A program made the position numbers and the translations under genes. This document shows, in pieces, positions 32,332-41,130 of a stretch of DNA of 64,000 nt. Position 1 is the stretch's first letter; each line of letters begins with the position of its first letter. This DNA comes from an uncultured Alistipes sp. (lineage in GTDB: Bacteria > Bacteroidota > Bacteroidia > Bacteroidales > Rikenellaceae), in NCBI GenBank assembly GCA_949283205.1, contig CASDSD010000027.1, forward strand, positions 1 through 64,000. Direction: 5' to 3'. The notes under the pieces are model-generated. The model was not told where the DNA came from and did no database searches. It saw nothing but the letters and a program-made list of their open reading frames with translations.

Positions 32332-33540
32332 TTATTCCGTCTCTGCGGCGGATGGCCGTTCGTCCTCCATTATACGGTCCAACCTGTCATAAAACTCGGG
32401 ATACTCTCCGACTGCGATCTCCCGTATCCTGCCGTCGGCTCCTATTACGACCTTGGTCGGGAAGGCCGTGACGTTATAGAGCACGGTCGGTTTCTCCGAT
32501 GAGGGCATGGAGTCCTCCTCGCGGAGGTTTGTCCAGCCGAGCCCGTATTTCTCCACCCCGGCCAGCCATGCCTCTTTGTCGTCCCTGCAGTCGATGCTGA
32601 CGACGACAAGGCGGTCGGCATATTTTGCGGCGGCCTGCTTCAACTGCGGTATGCCCGATATGCACGCGTGACACCATGTCCCCCAGAAGTCGAGCAGGAC
32701 GGTTTTCCCCTTCAGCTCCGACAGGGTTACATCGTTGCCGTCGATGTCCGAAAGCGAGAAGTCGGGCGCCGCGGCGCCCGTGGTCAGGCCGGCCTGCGCC
32801 ATCTTCTTGAGCAGGGTCTCCGCGGCCTTTTTCCGTGTCAGCTCCAGCAACGGGCGGAACATCCCGTCAAGCGTCCTTTCGGGTAGCAGCGCCATATATG
32901 TCTCGACGCTGTCGGCGGGTGCTGCCAGAATGATGTACGGGGCCACCTCGCTGCCGACACTCTGCCGGAAACTGCCGGAGATGAATCCGATGCTGCTGCT
33001 GCGTATCCCGTCAAGGACCGACCGCAGAGAGTCCAGCGCCGCGTCGTCGCCCTCCGCATAGGCCCTGTTCATTTGCATGGCGGTCTCTTCGGTCCTGTCG
33101 GCATAGACGACCAGCTGTTGATCAAATTCCCGTATCTTACTGTTGAGGTCGCTTCCACTTATTACGAACTCCGTATCCCGATCCTCTGCCGTCTCGGCGG
33201 TTACGGAGATCCTGTCGCCGGGGGCGGCATAGAGGCGCAGCATCATATTCCCGCGCCACAGCCTGCCTCCGGGTATCGTCTGCGAGGTGGCGAAGGGTTT
33301 GACGGTGACGATGCACGGCTCGCGCAGCGGCAGGGGGTAGTCGAGACGCCCGTCGGGCCCGAGCAGCAGGGTGTCAGACATTAGCGCCGCAGGGTCGCCG
33401 GCACGGCTGAACGGCATGCACTCTATCTGCAGGGTGTCGTTGCCGAGACTGCCGAAGACGAGCCGTATCTCGGGCTTGGGGGAGCATGCCGCTGCCGTGA
33501 GCATGAGCAGGATTGCGGGCAGGAGTTTTCGGTTGTTCAT
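32332..33540 (-). CDS. TlpA-like thioredoxin-fold lipoprotein
   Basis: A 402-residue lipoprotein (lipobox TAAAC, Cys19). The N-terminal DUF4369-like beta domain (about 28-140) is followed by a helical region and a C-terminal AhpC/TSA-thioredoxin domain (about 265-400) with active site WCHAC in LLDFWGTWCHACISGIPQL. Such proteins act as periplasmic thiol-disulfide oxidoreductases, often keeping cysteines reduced for cytochrome maturation or stress repair. The middle CHA differs from the CGP of the two other TlpA-like proteins in this window. It is monocistronic. Confidence 0.88.
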   Translation of the reverse strand: MNNRKLLPAILLMLTAAACSPKPEIRLVFGSLGNDTLQIECMPFSRAGDPAALMSDTLLLGPDGRLDYPLPLREPCIVTVKPFATSQTIPGGRLWRGNMMLRLYAAPGDRISVTAETAEDRDTEFVISGSDLNSKIREFDQQLVVYADRTEETAMQMNRAYAEGDDAALDSLRSVLDGIRSSSIGFISGSFRQSVGSEVAPYIILAAPADSVETYMALLPERTLDGMFRPLLELTRKKAAETLLKKMAQAGLTTGAAAPDFSLSDIDGNDVTLSELKGKTVLLDFWGTWCHACISGIPQLKQAAAKYADRLVVVSIDCRDDKEAWLAGVEKYGLGWTNLREEDSMPSSEKPTVLYNVTAFPTKVVIGADGRIREIAVGEYPEFYDRLDRIMEDERPSAAETE

Positions 33541-33586
33541 GAATGACGATGTTGGTATATGCGTGTTGCATGTCGGGTTTCAAACG

Positions 33587-33594
33587 CAAATGTA
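33587..33594 (-). promoter_or_regulatory. -7 box of the thioredoxin-fold lipoprotein gene
   Basis: Minus-strand TACATTTG, 46 nt upstream of the ATG; no clear -33 box. Confidence 0.55.
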
Positions 33595-33629
33595 AGCAAA
33601 TTATGCTTATACCGGCGCCTGTTAAAAAA

Positions 33630-33665
33630 AATCTCTCCGCTTCCCGGCAGGGAGGCGGAGAGATT
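33630..33665 (-). terminator. ppdK terminator
   Basis: Stem AATCTCTCCGC/GCGGAGAGATT with additional inner pairs, followed on the minus strand by T8. It lies 26 nt past the ppdK stop. Confidence 0.92.
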
Positions 33666-33691
33666 GTCATATTATGCCTTGTGTGGCGGCA

Positions 33692-36421
33692 CTATCGCTG
33701 GTTGAGGGCTGCGTGAGCGGCTGCCAGGCGTGCGATGGGCACGCGGAAGGGCGAGCAGCTCACATAGTTCAGACCGGCATAGTGGCAGAACTCTACCGAC
33801 GAGGGCTCGCCGCCGTGCTCGCCGCAGATGCCGCACTTGAGGTCGGGGCGCGTGCCGCGGCCCTTGAAGACGGCCTCGCGGATGAGCTGTCCCACACCGT
33901 TGCGGTCGAGGATCTGGAACGGGTCGTTCTTCAGAATGTTCTTCTCGAGATATGTGGGCAGAAACTTGGCGATATCGTCGCGCGAGAAGCCCAGCGTCAT
34001 CTGCGTCAGGTCGTTGGTGCCGAATGAGAAGAACTCGGCGACCTCGGCGATCTGGTTGGCGGTGACGGCCGCGCGCGGAACCTCGATCATGGTACCCACG
34101 AGGTAGTCGATCTTGTCGTTGCGCTCGGCGAAGACGGCGTTGGCCGTGCGGTCGATGACGTTCTTCTGATAGCGCAGCTCCTTGTGGTTGCCCACCAGCG
34201 GTACCATGATCTCGACCTTCACGTCCAGACCCGTGGCGTGTACGTTCATGGCGGCCTCGATGATGGCGCGCGTCTGCATCTCCGTGATCTCGGGATAGGT
34301 GTTGCCCAGACGGCAGCCGCGGTGTCCCAGCATGGGGTTCACCTCGCTCAGGTACTCCACCTTGGCGGCGATCTTCTCGAAGGGAACGTTCAGTTCCTCG
34401 GCCAGTTCGCGCTGCTCCTTCTCGGTGTGGGGAACGAACTCGTGCAGGGGCGGGTCGAGCAGGCGGATGATCACGGGATAGCCCTTCATCGCCTTGAACA
34501 GACCCTCGAAGTCGCCGCGCTGCATGGGCAGCAGCTTGGCCAGAGCCACACGGCGCCCGGCCTCGTCGTCGGCGAGGATCATCTCGCGCACGGCCTTGAT
34601 GCGGTCGCCCTCGAAGAACATGTGCTCCGTACGGCAGAGACCGATACCCTCGGCACCGAAGGCGAAGGCCTGCGCGGCGTCACGCGGCGTGTCGGCGTTG
34701 GCGCGCACCTTCATCGTGGCGTACTTGCCTGCCAGATCCATCAGCTTGGCGAAGTCGCCGCTCAGGTCGGCATCCTTCGTGGCCACCTGTCCGAGGTATA
34801 CCTCGCCCGTCGATCCGTTGAGCGAGATCCAGTCTCCTTCCTTGATATTGTACCCGTTTACCGAGATGGTGCGGGCCTTGTAGTCTATCTCCAGCTCGCC
34901 GGCGCCCGAGACGCAGCACTTACCCATGCCGCGTGCCACGACGGCGGCGTGCGAGGTCATGCCTCCGCGCGCGGTGAGGATGCCGGCGGCGTCGAGCATG
35001 CCCTTCAGGTCCTCGGGCGAGGTCTCGATACGCACCAGCACGGCCTTCTGGCCCGTCTTGGCGAACATCTTCTCGGCATCCTCGGCGAAGAATACCACGG
35101 GCCCCGTGGCGGCGCCCGGCGAGGCCGGCAGACCCTTCACGATGACCTTGGCGTTCTTGATCGCCGTCTTGTCGAAGACGGGGTGCAGCAGCTCGTCGAG
35201 CTTCGCCGGCTCGCAGCGCAGGACGGCCGTCTTCTCGTCGATGAGGCCCTCGCGCAGCATGTCCATGGCGATCTTCACCATGGCGGCGCCGGTGCGCTTG
35301 CCGTTGCGGCACTGCAGCATCCACAGCTTGCCGTCCTGTATGGTGAACTCGATGTCCTGCATGTCCTTGAAGTACTGCTCCAGATGGTGCTGTATCTCGT
35401 TGAGCTCGGCGAATACCGACGGCATCACCTCCTCCAGCGAGGGGTATTTCGAGGCGCGCACCTCCTCCGAGATGTTCTGTGCCTTGGCCCAGCGGCGCGA
35501 GCCCTCGATGGTGATCTGCTGCGGCGTGCGGATACCTGCTACGACATCCTCGCCTTGTGCGTTTACGAGGTACTCGCCGTTGAAGATGTTCTCGCCCGTT
35601 GCGGCGTCACGCGAGAAGGCTACGCCCGTGGCCGAGTTGTCGCCCATGTTGCCGAAGACCATCGCCTGTACCGATACGGCGGTGCCCCACTCGGCGGGGA
35701 TGTTGTTGAGCTTGCGGTAGAGGATGGCGCGCTCGTTCATCCACGAACCGAAGACGGCGCAGACGGCACCCCAGAGCTGATCCCACGGATTGACGGGGAA
35801 CTCCGATCCCGTGCGTTCCTTGACGGCCTTGCGGAAGGCTGCTACCAGCTCCTTCAGGTCCTCGGTCGTCAGGTCGGTGTCCATCTTCACGCCGCGGCGC
35901 TTCTTCTGCTCCTCGATGAGCACCTCGAACGGGTCGTGATCCTCCTTCGAGGCGGGCTTCATGCCCAGCACCACGTCGCCGTACATCTGTACGAAGCGGC
36001 GGTACGAGTCCCATGCGAAACGGGGATTGCCCGTGCGCTTGGCCACGGCCTCGACGGCCTCGTCGTTCATGCCCAGGTTGAGGATCGTATCCATCATGCC
36101 CGGCATCGAGGCGCGCGCGCCCGAACGTACCGATACCAGCAGCGGCATCTCCTTGTCGCCGAACTTCATGCCCGTCAGACGCTCGATGTTCTTCATCGCC
36201 TTCTCCACTTCGGGCCGGAGCATGTTGATTATGGCCTCCTTGCCGTGCTTGTAGTATTCGGCGCACACCTCGGTGGTTATGGTGAAGCCCGGAGGCACGG
36301 GTATGCCGATCAGGTTCATTTCGGCAAGATTGGCGCCCTTGCCGCCGAGAAGCTCTCTCATTTTTCCGTTACCCTCGGCTTCCTTGTTGCCGAAGGTGTA
36401 GACTCGTTTTACGTCTGCCAT
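33692..36421 (-). CDS. ppdK: Pyruvate, phosphate dikinase
   Basis: A 909-residue PPDK that interconverts pyruvate, ATP and phosphate with PEP, AMP and pyrophosphate. It has an N-terminal ATP-grasp nucleotide domain (GGKGANLAEMNLIGIPVPPGFTIT at about 27-50), a swivelling phosphohistidine domain (GGMTSHAAVVARGMGKCCVSG, His in TSHAA) and a C-terminal PEP-binding barrel (GIGLCRTEHMFF; SFGTNDLTQMTLGFSRDD; CGICGEHGG). In anaerobic Bacteroidales it serves glycolysis or gluconeogenesis with pyrophosphate economy. It has a perfect promoter and terminator of its own. Confidence 0.97.
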   Translation of the reverse strand: MADVKRVYTFGNKEAEGNGKMRELLGGKGANLAEMNLIGIPVPPGFTITTEVCAEYYKHGKEAIINMLRPEVEKAMKNIERLTGMKFGDKEMPLLVSVRSGARASMPGMMDTILNLGMNDEAVEAVAKRTGNPRFAWDSYRRFVQMYGDVVLGMKPASKEDHDPFEVLIEEQKKRRGVKMDTDLTTEDLKELVAAFRKAVKERTGSEFPVNPWDQLWGAVCAVFGSWMNERAILYRKLNNIPAEWGTAVSVQAMVFGNMGDNSATGVAFSRDAATGENIFNGEYLVNAQGEDVVAGIRTPQQITIEGSRRWAKAQNISEEVRASKYPSLEEVMPSVFAELNEIQHHLEQYFKDMQDIEFTIQDGKLWMLQCRNGKRTGAAMVKIAMDMLREGLIDEKTAVLRCEPAKLDELLHPVFDKTAIKNAKVIVKGLPASPGAATGPVVFFAEDAEKMFAKTGQKAVLVRIETSPEDLKGMLDAAGILTARGGMTSHAAVVARGMGKCCVSGAGELEIDYKARTISVNGYNIKEGDWISLNGSTGEVYLGQVATKDADLSGDFAKLMDLAGKYATMKVRANADTPRDAAQAFAFGAEGIGLCRTEHMFFEGDRIKAVREMILADDEAGRRVALAKLLPMQRGDFEGLFKAMKGYPVIIRLLDPPLHEFVPHTEKEQRELAEELNVPFEKIAAKVEYLSEVNPMLGHRGCRLGNTYPEITEMQTRAIIEAAMNVHATGLDVKVEIMVPLVGNHKELRYQKNVIDRTANAVFAERNDKIDYLVGTMIEVPRAAVTANQIAEVAEFFSFGTNDLTQMTLGFSRDDIAKFLPTYLEKNILKNDPFQILDRNGVGQLIREAVFKGRGTRPDLKCGICGEHGGEPSSVEFCHYAGLNYVSCSPFRVPIARLAAAHAALNQR

Positions 36422-36490
36422 AGTTTGTTTTTTTATTATTGTGATGATTGTTTATGTTCGAATTTGCTCTTCCTTGGCTTAAATGTTATA

Positions 36491-36521
36491 CAAAATTATA
36501 ACTTTTTCATTAATATGCAAA
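36491..36521 (-). promoter_or_regulatory. ppdK promoter
   Basis: Minus-strand TTTG (36518-36521), exactly 19 nt, TAATTTTG (36491-36498). The -33 box lies inside the last codons of the upstream gene. Confidence 0.85.
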
Positions 36522-37355
36522 TGTTTCGTCGAAATATATGAATAGAGGAAGATAGCGTCCGCACCCTCCGACGTATCTCGTACGGTCGTATGTCGGGGCG
36601 GGATGGCCCGCGCGTGTCAACATGCGGCGCGTTGCAAAGACGTCGCAAACGGTTATGCCCGACAGGTTTGTGGCTATGCGGTCGCGCATGCGCCAGCGCC
36701 CGCCCTCGCAGCTGTTGCCCCGTCCCGCCTTCTCGGCACGCAGGGTGGCGTCGCGAAGACCGTATTCGGGAAAATTTAATTTATTGGGCATGCCCATCAT
36801 TATAATATTATTATCTTCCGTGCCGTACTCCTCCTCGAGCCGTGCCGCAAGCACCCCGAGCGACGAGCAGCGGTGCATGATGACGAGCGTGAGAGGTGTG
36901 CCGCCCGTCGTGCCGTGTATGGCCAGGGCGTTGTTCCAGCGTATGACGCGGTCGGGAACGAAGCGGTCGACAAAGTAGAGCAGTGCAAAATCCAATCCAT
37001 TCTCCGCGTCGCACGTGCGGTGCAGGTAGGCGTAGTCGCTGCGGCAGGCGGCCGAGATGTCGCGCACGACCTGCTCGTTCTCCACACCGTAGAGCGCCAC
37101 CACATCCGTCGCGAGAGAATCGATCACGCGCGCCGTCGCCTCCACCTTGCGGCGGTAGCGGCTGCCGTCCCAGCGCAGGCGTCCCTGCGGGGTGTAGTCG
37201 CTGTCGTCGTAGAAACGGGAGGGAATGGTGTCGTAGAGGCAGTCCACATCGTAGAAGGCGGCGCTGAAGCCGCGGCGTTCCTGCGCCGTGCCTTGTGCCG
37301 TTACGGCGATCAGGGCAGTTGCAAGCAACGCTATGGTCGTAATGGCGCCTCTCAT
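36510..37355 (-). CDS. Secreted endonuclease/exonuclease/phosphatase-fold protein with degenerate active site
   Basis: A 281-residue protein with a signal peptide (about 1-24) and the full order of an EEP (DNase I-like) domain. FYDVDCLYDT stands where active members have FYNVENLFDT; ALYGVEN replaces the usual EVEN; MMGMPN replaces GDFND; GGCGRYLPLF replaces a GGxSDHLPV segment. The expected catalytic Asn, Glu, Glu, Asp, Asp and His are thus Asp36, Asp38, Gly90, Met189, Arg267 and Tyr268, while the Asn of GDFND is kept (Asn191). Active relatives in Bacteroides are secreted. This one is probably a pseudoenzyme. It starts 7 nt after mnmA, so the two share a transcript. Confidence 0.82.
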   Translation of the reverse strand: MRGAITTIALLATALIAVTAQGTAQERRGFSAAFYDVDCLYDTIPSRFYDDSDYTPQGRLRWDGSRYRRKVEATARVIDSLATDVVALYGVENEQVVRDISAACRSDYAYLHRTCDAENGLDFALLYFVDRFVPDRVIRWNNALAIHGTTGGTPLTLVIMHRCSSLGVLAARLEEEYGTEDNNIIMMGMPNKLNFPEYGLRDATLRAEKAGRGNSCEGGRWRMRDRIATNLSGITVCDVFATRRMLTRAGHPAPTYDRTRYVGGCGRYLPLFIYFDETFAY

Positions 37356-37362
37356 CGCGTGC

Positions 37363-38535
37363 CTATTTTTCTATTACGCCCGAGCCGGCGAGGCGCTCTC
37401 CGTCGTACCATGCGGCGAACTGTCCCGCCGCGATGCCGCGCTGCGGCTCCGCAAAGAGTATGTAGTCCCCGTCGGGGCGGCAGATGAGCTGGGCCTGCTG
37501 CAGCGGCTGGCGGTAGCGTATGCGCACCAGGTAGGGACGGCATTCGCCCTGCTGCATCCTCTCCGCAGGGTCGATCCAGTGCAGCGTGCCGGGTTCGAGC
37601 CGCAGCGCGCGGCGATAGAGCCCCGGGTGCGACTCCCCCTCGCCAACGTAGATTACATTCTGTGCCACGTCGGTGGCGATGATGAAGAGCGACTCCTTGC
37701 GGCCGCCTATTCCGAGGCCCTTGCGCTGGCCGATGGTGTAGAAGTGCGCCCCGTGATGGGTCCCGATCTTCTTGCCGTCGCGCACCGTGTAGCTGTAGGG
37801 TTCGGCCAGGGCGGCCACGTCGCTGCCGCGGTCGAGAGCGTATCCGCGCCATGAGGGCAGGATTTCGTGTACGTTGCCGTCGCGCGCGGCGAGCTTCTGC
37901 TGCAGGAATACCGGCAGGTCCACCTTGCCCACGAAACATATCCCCTGCGAGTCCTTTCGCTTTGCCGTGGCGAGGTGCTGCTCGGCGGCGATGCGCCGCA
38001 CCTCGCTCTTGAACAGCCCCCCGACGGGAAAGAGTGCGTAGCGCAGCTGCTGCTGCGAGAGCTGGCAGAGAAAATAGCTCTGGTCCTTGCCGGGGTCGGT
38101 GCCCGCCAGCAGCGAATAGACGGTCTCCCCGTCGCGCACATGTTCCGTCTTGCGGCAGTAGTGTCCCGTGGCGACGAAGTCGGCCCCCAGCTTGAGCGCC
38201 TCCTTGAGGAAGACGTCGAACTTGATCTCGCGGTTGCACAGCACGTCGGGGTTGGGCGTACGGCCGCGCTCGTACTCGGCGAACATGTAGTCCACCACGC
38301 GGCGGCGGTACTCTTCCGACAGGTCGACCGTGTGGAGCGGTATGTCGAGGCGCTTGGCCACCATCTCGGCGAAGAGCCGGTCGTCGTACCATGTGCATTC
38401 GCCTTCGAGCGTGCCCACAGTGTCATGCCAGTTGATCATGAAGAGTCCCACGACGTCGTGTCCCTGCCGCTTGAGCAGGTACGCCGCCACGGAGGAGTCC
38501 ACGCCTCCCGACAATCCGACTACGATTCGTGCCAT
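37363..38535 (-). CDS. mnmA: tRNA-specific 2-thiouridylase
   Basis: A 390-residue MnmA that thiolates U34 of tRNA-Lys, tRNA-Glu and tRNA-Gln. The PP-loop is GLSGGVDSSVAA at about 7-18. The catalytic Cys residues are in NPDVLCNREIKF and GICFVGKVD, and ATGHYCRK is conserved. The ATG at 38535 (MARIVVGLSGG) is chosen because it begins the conserved core and leaves a normal leader from the -7 box; an upstream in-frame ATG at 38589 precedes that promoter. Confidence 0.96.
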   Translation of the reverse strand: MARIVVGLSGGVDSSVAAYLLKRQGHDVVGLFMINWHDTVGTLEGECTWYDDRLFAEMVAKRLDIPLHTVDLSEEYRRRVVDYMFAEYERGRTPNPDVLCNREIKFDVFLKEALKLGADFVATGHYCRKTEHVRDGETVYSLLAGTDPGKDQSYFLCQLSQQQLRYALFPVGGLFKSEVRRIAAEQHLATAKRKDSQGICFVGKVDLPVFLQQKLAARDGNVHEILPSWRGYALDRGSDVAALAEPYSYTVRDGKKIGTHHGAHFYTIGQRKGLGIGGRKESLFIIATDVAQNVIYVGEGESHPGLYRRALRLEPGTLHWIDPAERMQQGECRPYLVRIRYRQPLQQAQLICRPDGDYILFAEPQRGIAAGQFAAWYDGERLAGSGVIEK

Positions 38536-38571
38536 ATATATTTTTCTGCGTTGCTTTGGGGTAATGGGTTG

Positions 38572-38579
38572 CAAAGGTA
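38572..38579 (-). promoter_or_regulatory. mnmA promoter -7 box
   Basis: Minus-strand TACCTTTG, 36 nt upstream of the mnmA ATG; no clear -33 box. Confidence 0.6.
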
Positions 38580-38629
38580 CTAAAAACATTCCATATTCGG
38601 TCTTTTTGCCGCAAAAACTCTCTTATACC

Positions 38630-38659
38630 TTGCGGTTAAGGTTTTTATGACTACATTTG
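38630..38659 (+). promoter_or_regulatory. Promoter of the phosphoribosyltransferase-like gene
   Basis: TTG (38630-38632), exactly 19 nt, TACATTTG (38652-38659); start codon 29 nt further on. Confidence 0.85.
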
Positions 38660-38687
38660 TAGGATTTTAACACACACTTCCCGCCTT

Positions 38688-39680
38688 ATGTTACTGCTCG
38701 AGGATCGTAACGACTGCGCCGCGGTGTACCGCATAGACGACGGCCGCGACACGGGTGTCACCCGCTACATAGCCACAACTCCCTATACACGCGCCATATG
38801 CAACGATCCCACGGTCTGCGGCGTGGATTATACGCGCCGCCTGCAGCGTGCCTGCACCGAGGTGCTCACGATCTATCGCGGCATCGCCTCGCAGCCGCTC
38901 GAATGTAACGACACCGTTGTGCTGAACATCCTGCGCGGAGGGCTCAATTTCGGTCTGCGCGAGGCCCTGGCCGACGCCTACGGCTGGAATACGATGGGAA
39001 CGTCGTTCATCAGCGCGCAGCGCGTGCGCGACTCGGAGGATTCCGAGGACTGGCACATCACCGAGAGCGACTACCGCAAGGTATATCTTCCCGAGCGGGC
39101 GCAGATCCTCTTCGGCGACGTGGTGGCTACGGGCACCAGCCTCCATCACGCCCTGAAGCTGCTCGTGCGCAGCGCCGAGGAGACCGGGGCCGAGATCACG
39201 CGATTCGTCTTCTTCACCTACGGCGGCAGCCGCGCCGAGGAGATTCTTTCGGACATAGCGGCCCTGTGCCGCGAGCGTTTCGCCTCGTTTACGGGCGTCG
39301 ACCTCTTCTATCTCGAGGGTCGTTTCACGGTGCCCTCGCCCTCAACGCCCCTCACGATAAAGCTCACGGGGACCGATCTGGTGCGCTACGGGGCGCTTAT
39401 GACGCCCGAATTCGTCGCATCGCAGTACGACAACCCGCTCTATCCGCTCGAGAGGTGCATAATATACGACGCCGGATCGCGCGCGTTCCACCCCAGGGAG
39501 TATGTGTCCGATGTCGAGGAGTATTGGCGTACGGTGCTCAAGCAGGCGCAGCAGGGACGCTCGTTCCGTTCGCTTGTCGAGGAGCGTTTCCCTGGAATCG
39601 ATGCCGACCGTTTCGGCGAGGTGGATCTGCGCGAGATCGTTCTCTCGCACCTCATGTCTATCGAGAAGATTCTGGGATAG
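38688..39680 (+). CDS. Phosphoribosyltransferase-like protein
   Basis: A 330-residue protein with a type I phosphoribosyltransferase fold. NILRGGLNFGLREAL (80-94) resembles the pyrophosphate-binding loop, and QILFGDVVATGTSLHHAL (139-156) is the PRPP-binding loop. It is longer than simple uracil or adenine phosphoribosyltransferases (about 180-210 residues), with about 120 extra C-terminal residues. The next gene is a cytosine-permease-like transporter, so a role in nucleobase salvage is plausible, but the base is not identified. Confidence 0.75.
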   Translation: MLLLEDRNDCAAVYRIDDGRDTGVTRYIATTPYTRAICNDPTVCGVDYTRRLQRACTEVLTIYRGIASQPLECNDTVVLNILRGGLNFGLREALADAYGWNTMGTSFISAQRVRDSEDSEDWHITESDYRKVYLPERAQILFGDVVATGTSLHHALKLLVRSAEETGAEITRFVFFTYGGSRAEEILSDIAALCRERFASFTGVDLFYLEGRFTVPSPSTPLTIKLTGTDLVRYGALMTPEFVASQYDNPLYPLERCIIYDAGSRAFHPREYVSDVEEYWRTVLKQAQQGRSFRSLVEERFPGIDADRFGEVDLREIVLSHLMSIEKILG

Positions 39681-39816
39681 TGGTCGGGAATGCCCCGGCG
39701 CGGTCCCGCAGGGGGTGCGCGGCAGGGCAGTACGGCGGCGGCCGGTAAGGGCGCGTCCGTTGGCGCGGCACGTAAACAGAGGAATGGCAGCAATGAAAAC
39801 CCAAAAAATCCGATAA

Positions 39817-41058
39817 ATGGAGAATAACGTACAAACCGCTTCGCGCGATTATGAATTTTCGGCCGTACAGGATGACGGCCGCCGTGGAATGTGGTCGATG
39901 CTGATAATCATGCTCGGCTTCTCGTTCTTCTCGGCAAGCATGTGGGCCGGAGGAACCATCGGTTCGGCCCTGACTTCGCCCGCCTTCATCGCGGCCGTAT
40001 TGCTCGGCAACCTGCTGCTCTCGTGCTATACGGGACTGCTGGCATACATCGCCGGCAAGACCCATCTCTCGACGCACCTGCTGGCGCACTACTCGTTCGG
40101 CCGCAAGGGGTCGTACCTGCCGTCGCTGCTGCTGGCGGTGACGCAGACGGGATGGTTCGGCGTGGGCGTGGCCATGTTCGCCGTGCCCGTCTCGAAGCTC
40201 TTCCCCGAGGTGCCGCTCTGGATCCTGGTGTGGGGCGCGGGTCTGCTCATGACCTCGACGGCATATTTCGGCATACGCGCCCTGGCATGGCTCAGCGCCG
40301 TGGCCGTGCCCGCCATCATCATCCTCGGATGCATGTCGATGCAGATGGCCATAAACGACTTCGGCGGCTGGCGCGAGTGGCTGAACGTGGTGCCGCAGGG
40401 TGAGGAGATGTCGTTGATGACGGCAATGGGTCTGGTCGTGGCGAGTTTCATCTCGGGCGGTACGCTTACGCCCGACTTCGTGCGCTTCTCGCGCAATGCG
40501 AAGATCTCGGTTACGAGCACCGTGGTGGCGTTCTTTATCGGCAACAGCCTCATGTTCCTCTTCGGCGCCGTGGGCGCAGCGCTATACCAGCTGAACGACA
40601 TCTCGGAGGTGCTGTTCCGCCAGGGACTGATCGTATTCGGAATCATTGTGCTGGGCCTCAACATATGGACCACAAACGACAACGCGATCTATGCCTCGGG
40701 TCTCGGCCTCTCGAACGTATTCAAGCTGCCGAAACGATATATGGTATTGGTGATCGGCGTGGTGGGCACCGCCTCGGCGATATTCCTCTACAACAATTTC
40801 GTCGACTGGCTCAACGTCCTGAACGCCATGCTGCCCTCGATCGGTGCGGTGATCATCGCCGACTACTTCATCAACCGGAAGAACTACGGCGATGCCTCGT
40901 ACCGCTTCTCGCAGTTGAACATGGGCGCCGTCGTCGCATGGTTCGTGGGTGTGATATGCGCATTGACGCTGCCCGGTATCGCGTGCGTGAACAGTGTCAT
41001 CGCCTCGATCGTGGTATACGCCCTCTGGTGCCGTCTCTCGCGCAAGAGAGAGAGGTAG
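39817..41058 (+). CDS. CodB-like cytosine/nucleobase permease (NCS1 family)
   Basis: A 413-residue protein with about 12 membrane helices. The N-terminal WSMLIIMLGFSFFSASMWAGGTIGSAL and GVGVAMFAVPVSKLF, and the internal NIWTTNDNAIYASGLGLSN, match the cytosine permease branch of NCS1 symporters. It likely imports cytosine or a related base. It lies 136 nt after the phosphoribosyltransferase-like gene on the same strand, with no terminator visible between them. Confidence 0.88.
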   Translation: MENNVQTASRDYEFSAVQDDGRRGMWSMLIIMLGFSFFSASMWAGGTIGSALTSPAFIAAVLLGNLLLSCYTGLLAYIAGKTHLSTHLLAHYSFGRKGSYLPSLLLAVTQTGWFGVGVAMFAVPVSKLFPEVPLWILVWGAGLLMTSTAYFGIRALAWLSAVAVPAIIILGCMSMQMAINDFGGWREWLNVVPQGEEMSLMTAMGLVVASFISGGTLTPDFVRFSRNAKISVTSTVVAFFIGNSLMFLFGAVGAALYQLNDISEVLFRQGLIVFGIIVLGLNIWTTNDNAIYASGLGLSNVFKLPKRYMVLVIGVVGTASAIFLYNNFVDWLNVLNAMLPSIGAVIIADYFINRKNYGDASYRFSQLNMGAVVAWFVGVICALTLPGIACVNSVIASIVVYALWCRLSRKRER

Positions 41059-41074
41059 CGGGTATCCCGAACGT

Positions 41075-41116
41075 AAAAAATATACTGTGCGGAATCCTCC
41101 GCACAGTATATTTTTT
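41075..41116. terminator. Bidirectional terminator between permease and fimbrillin-like genes
   Basis: A 19-bp perfect inverted repeat with a 4-nt loop, bounded by A6 and T6, so it works on both strands. Confidence 0.94.
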
Positions 41117-41130
41117 TGTGCTGCGCCCGT

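Noticed and set aside
34184-36541. A 785-codon open frame on the plus strand opposite ppdK
   Set aside because: Antisense shadow of a highly conserved enzyme; no domain and no initiation signals.
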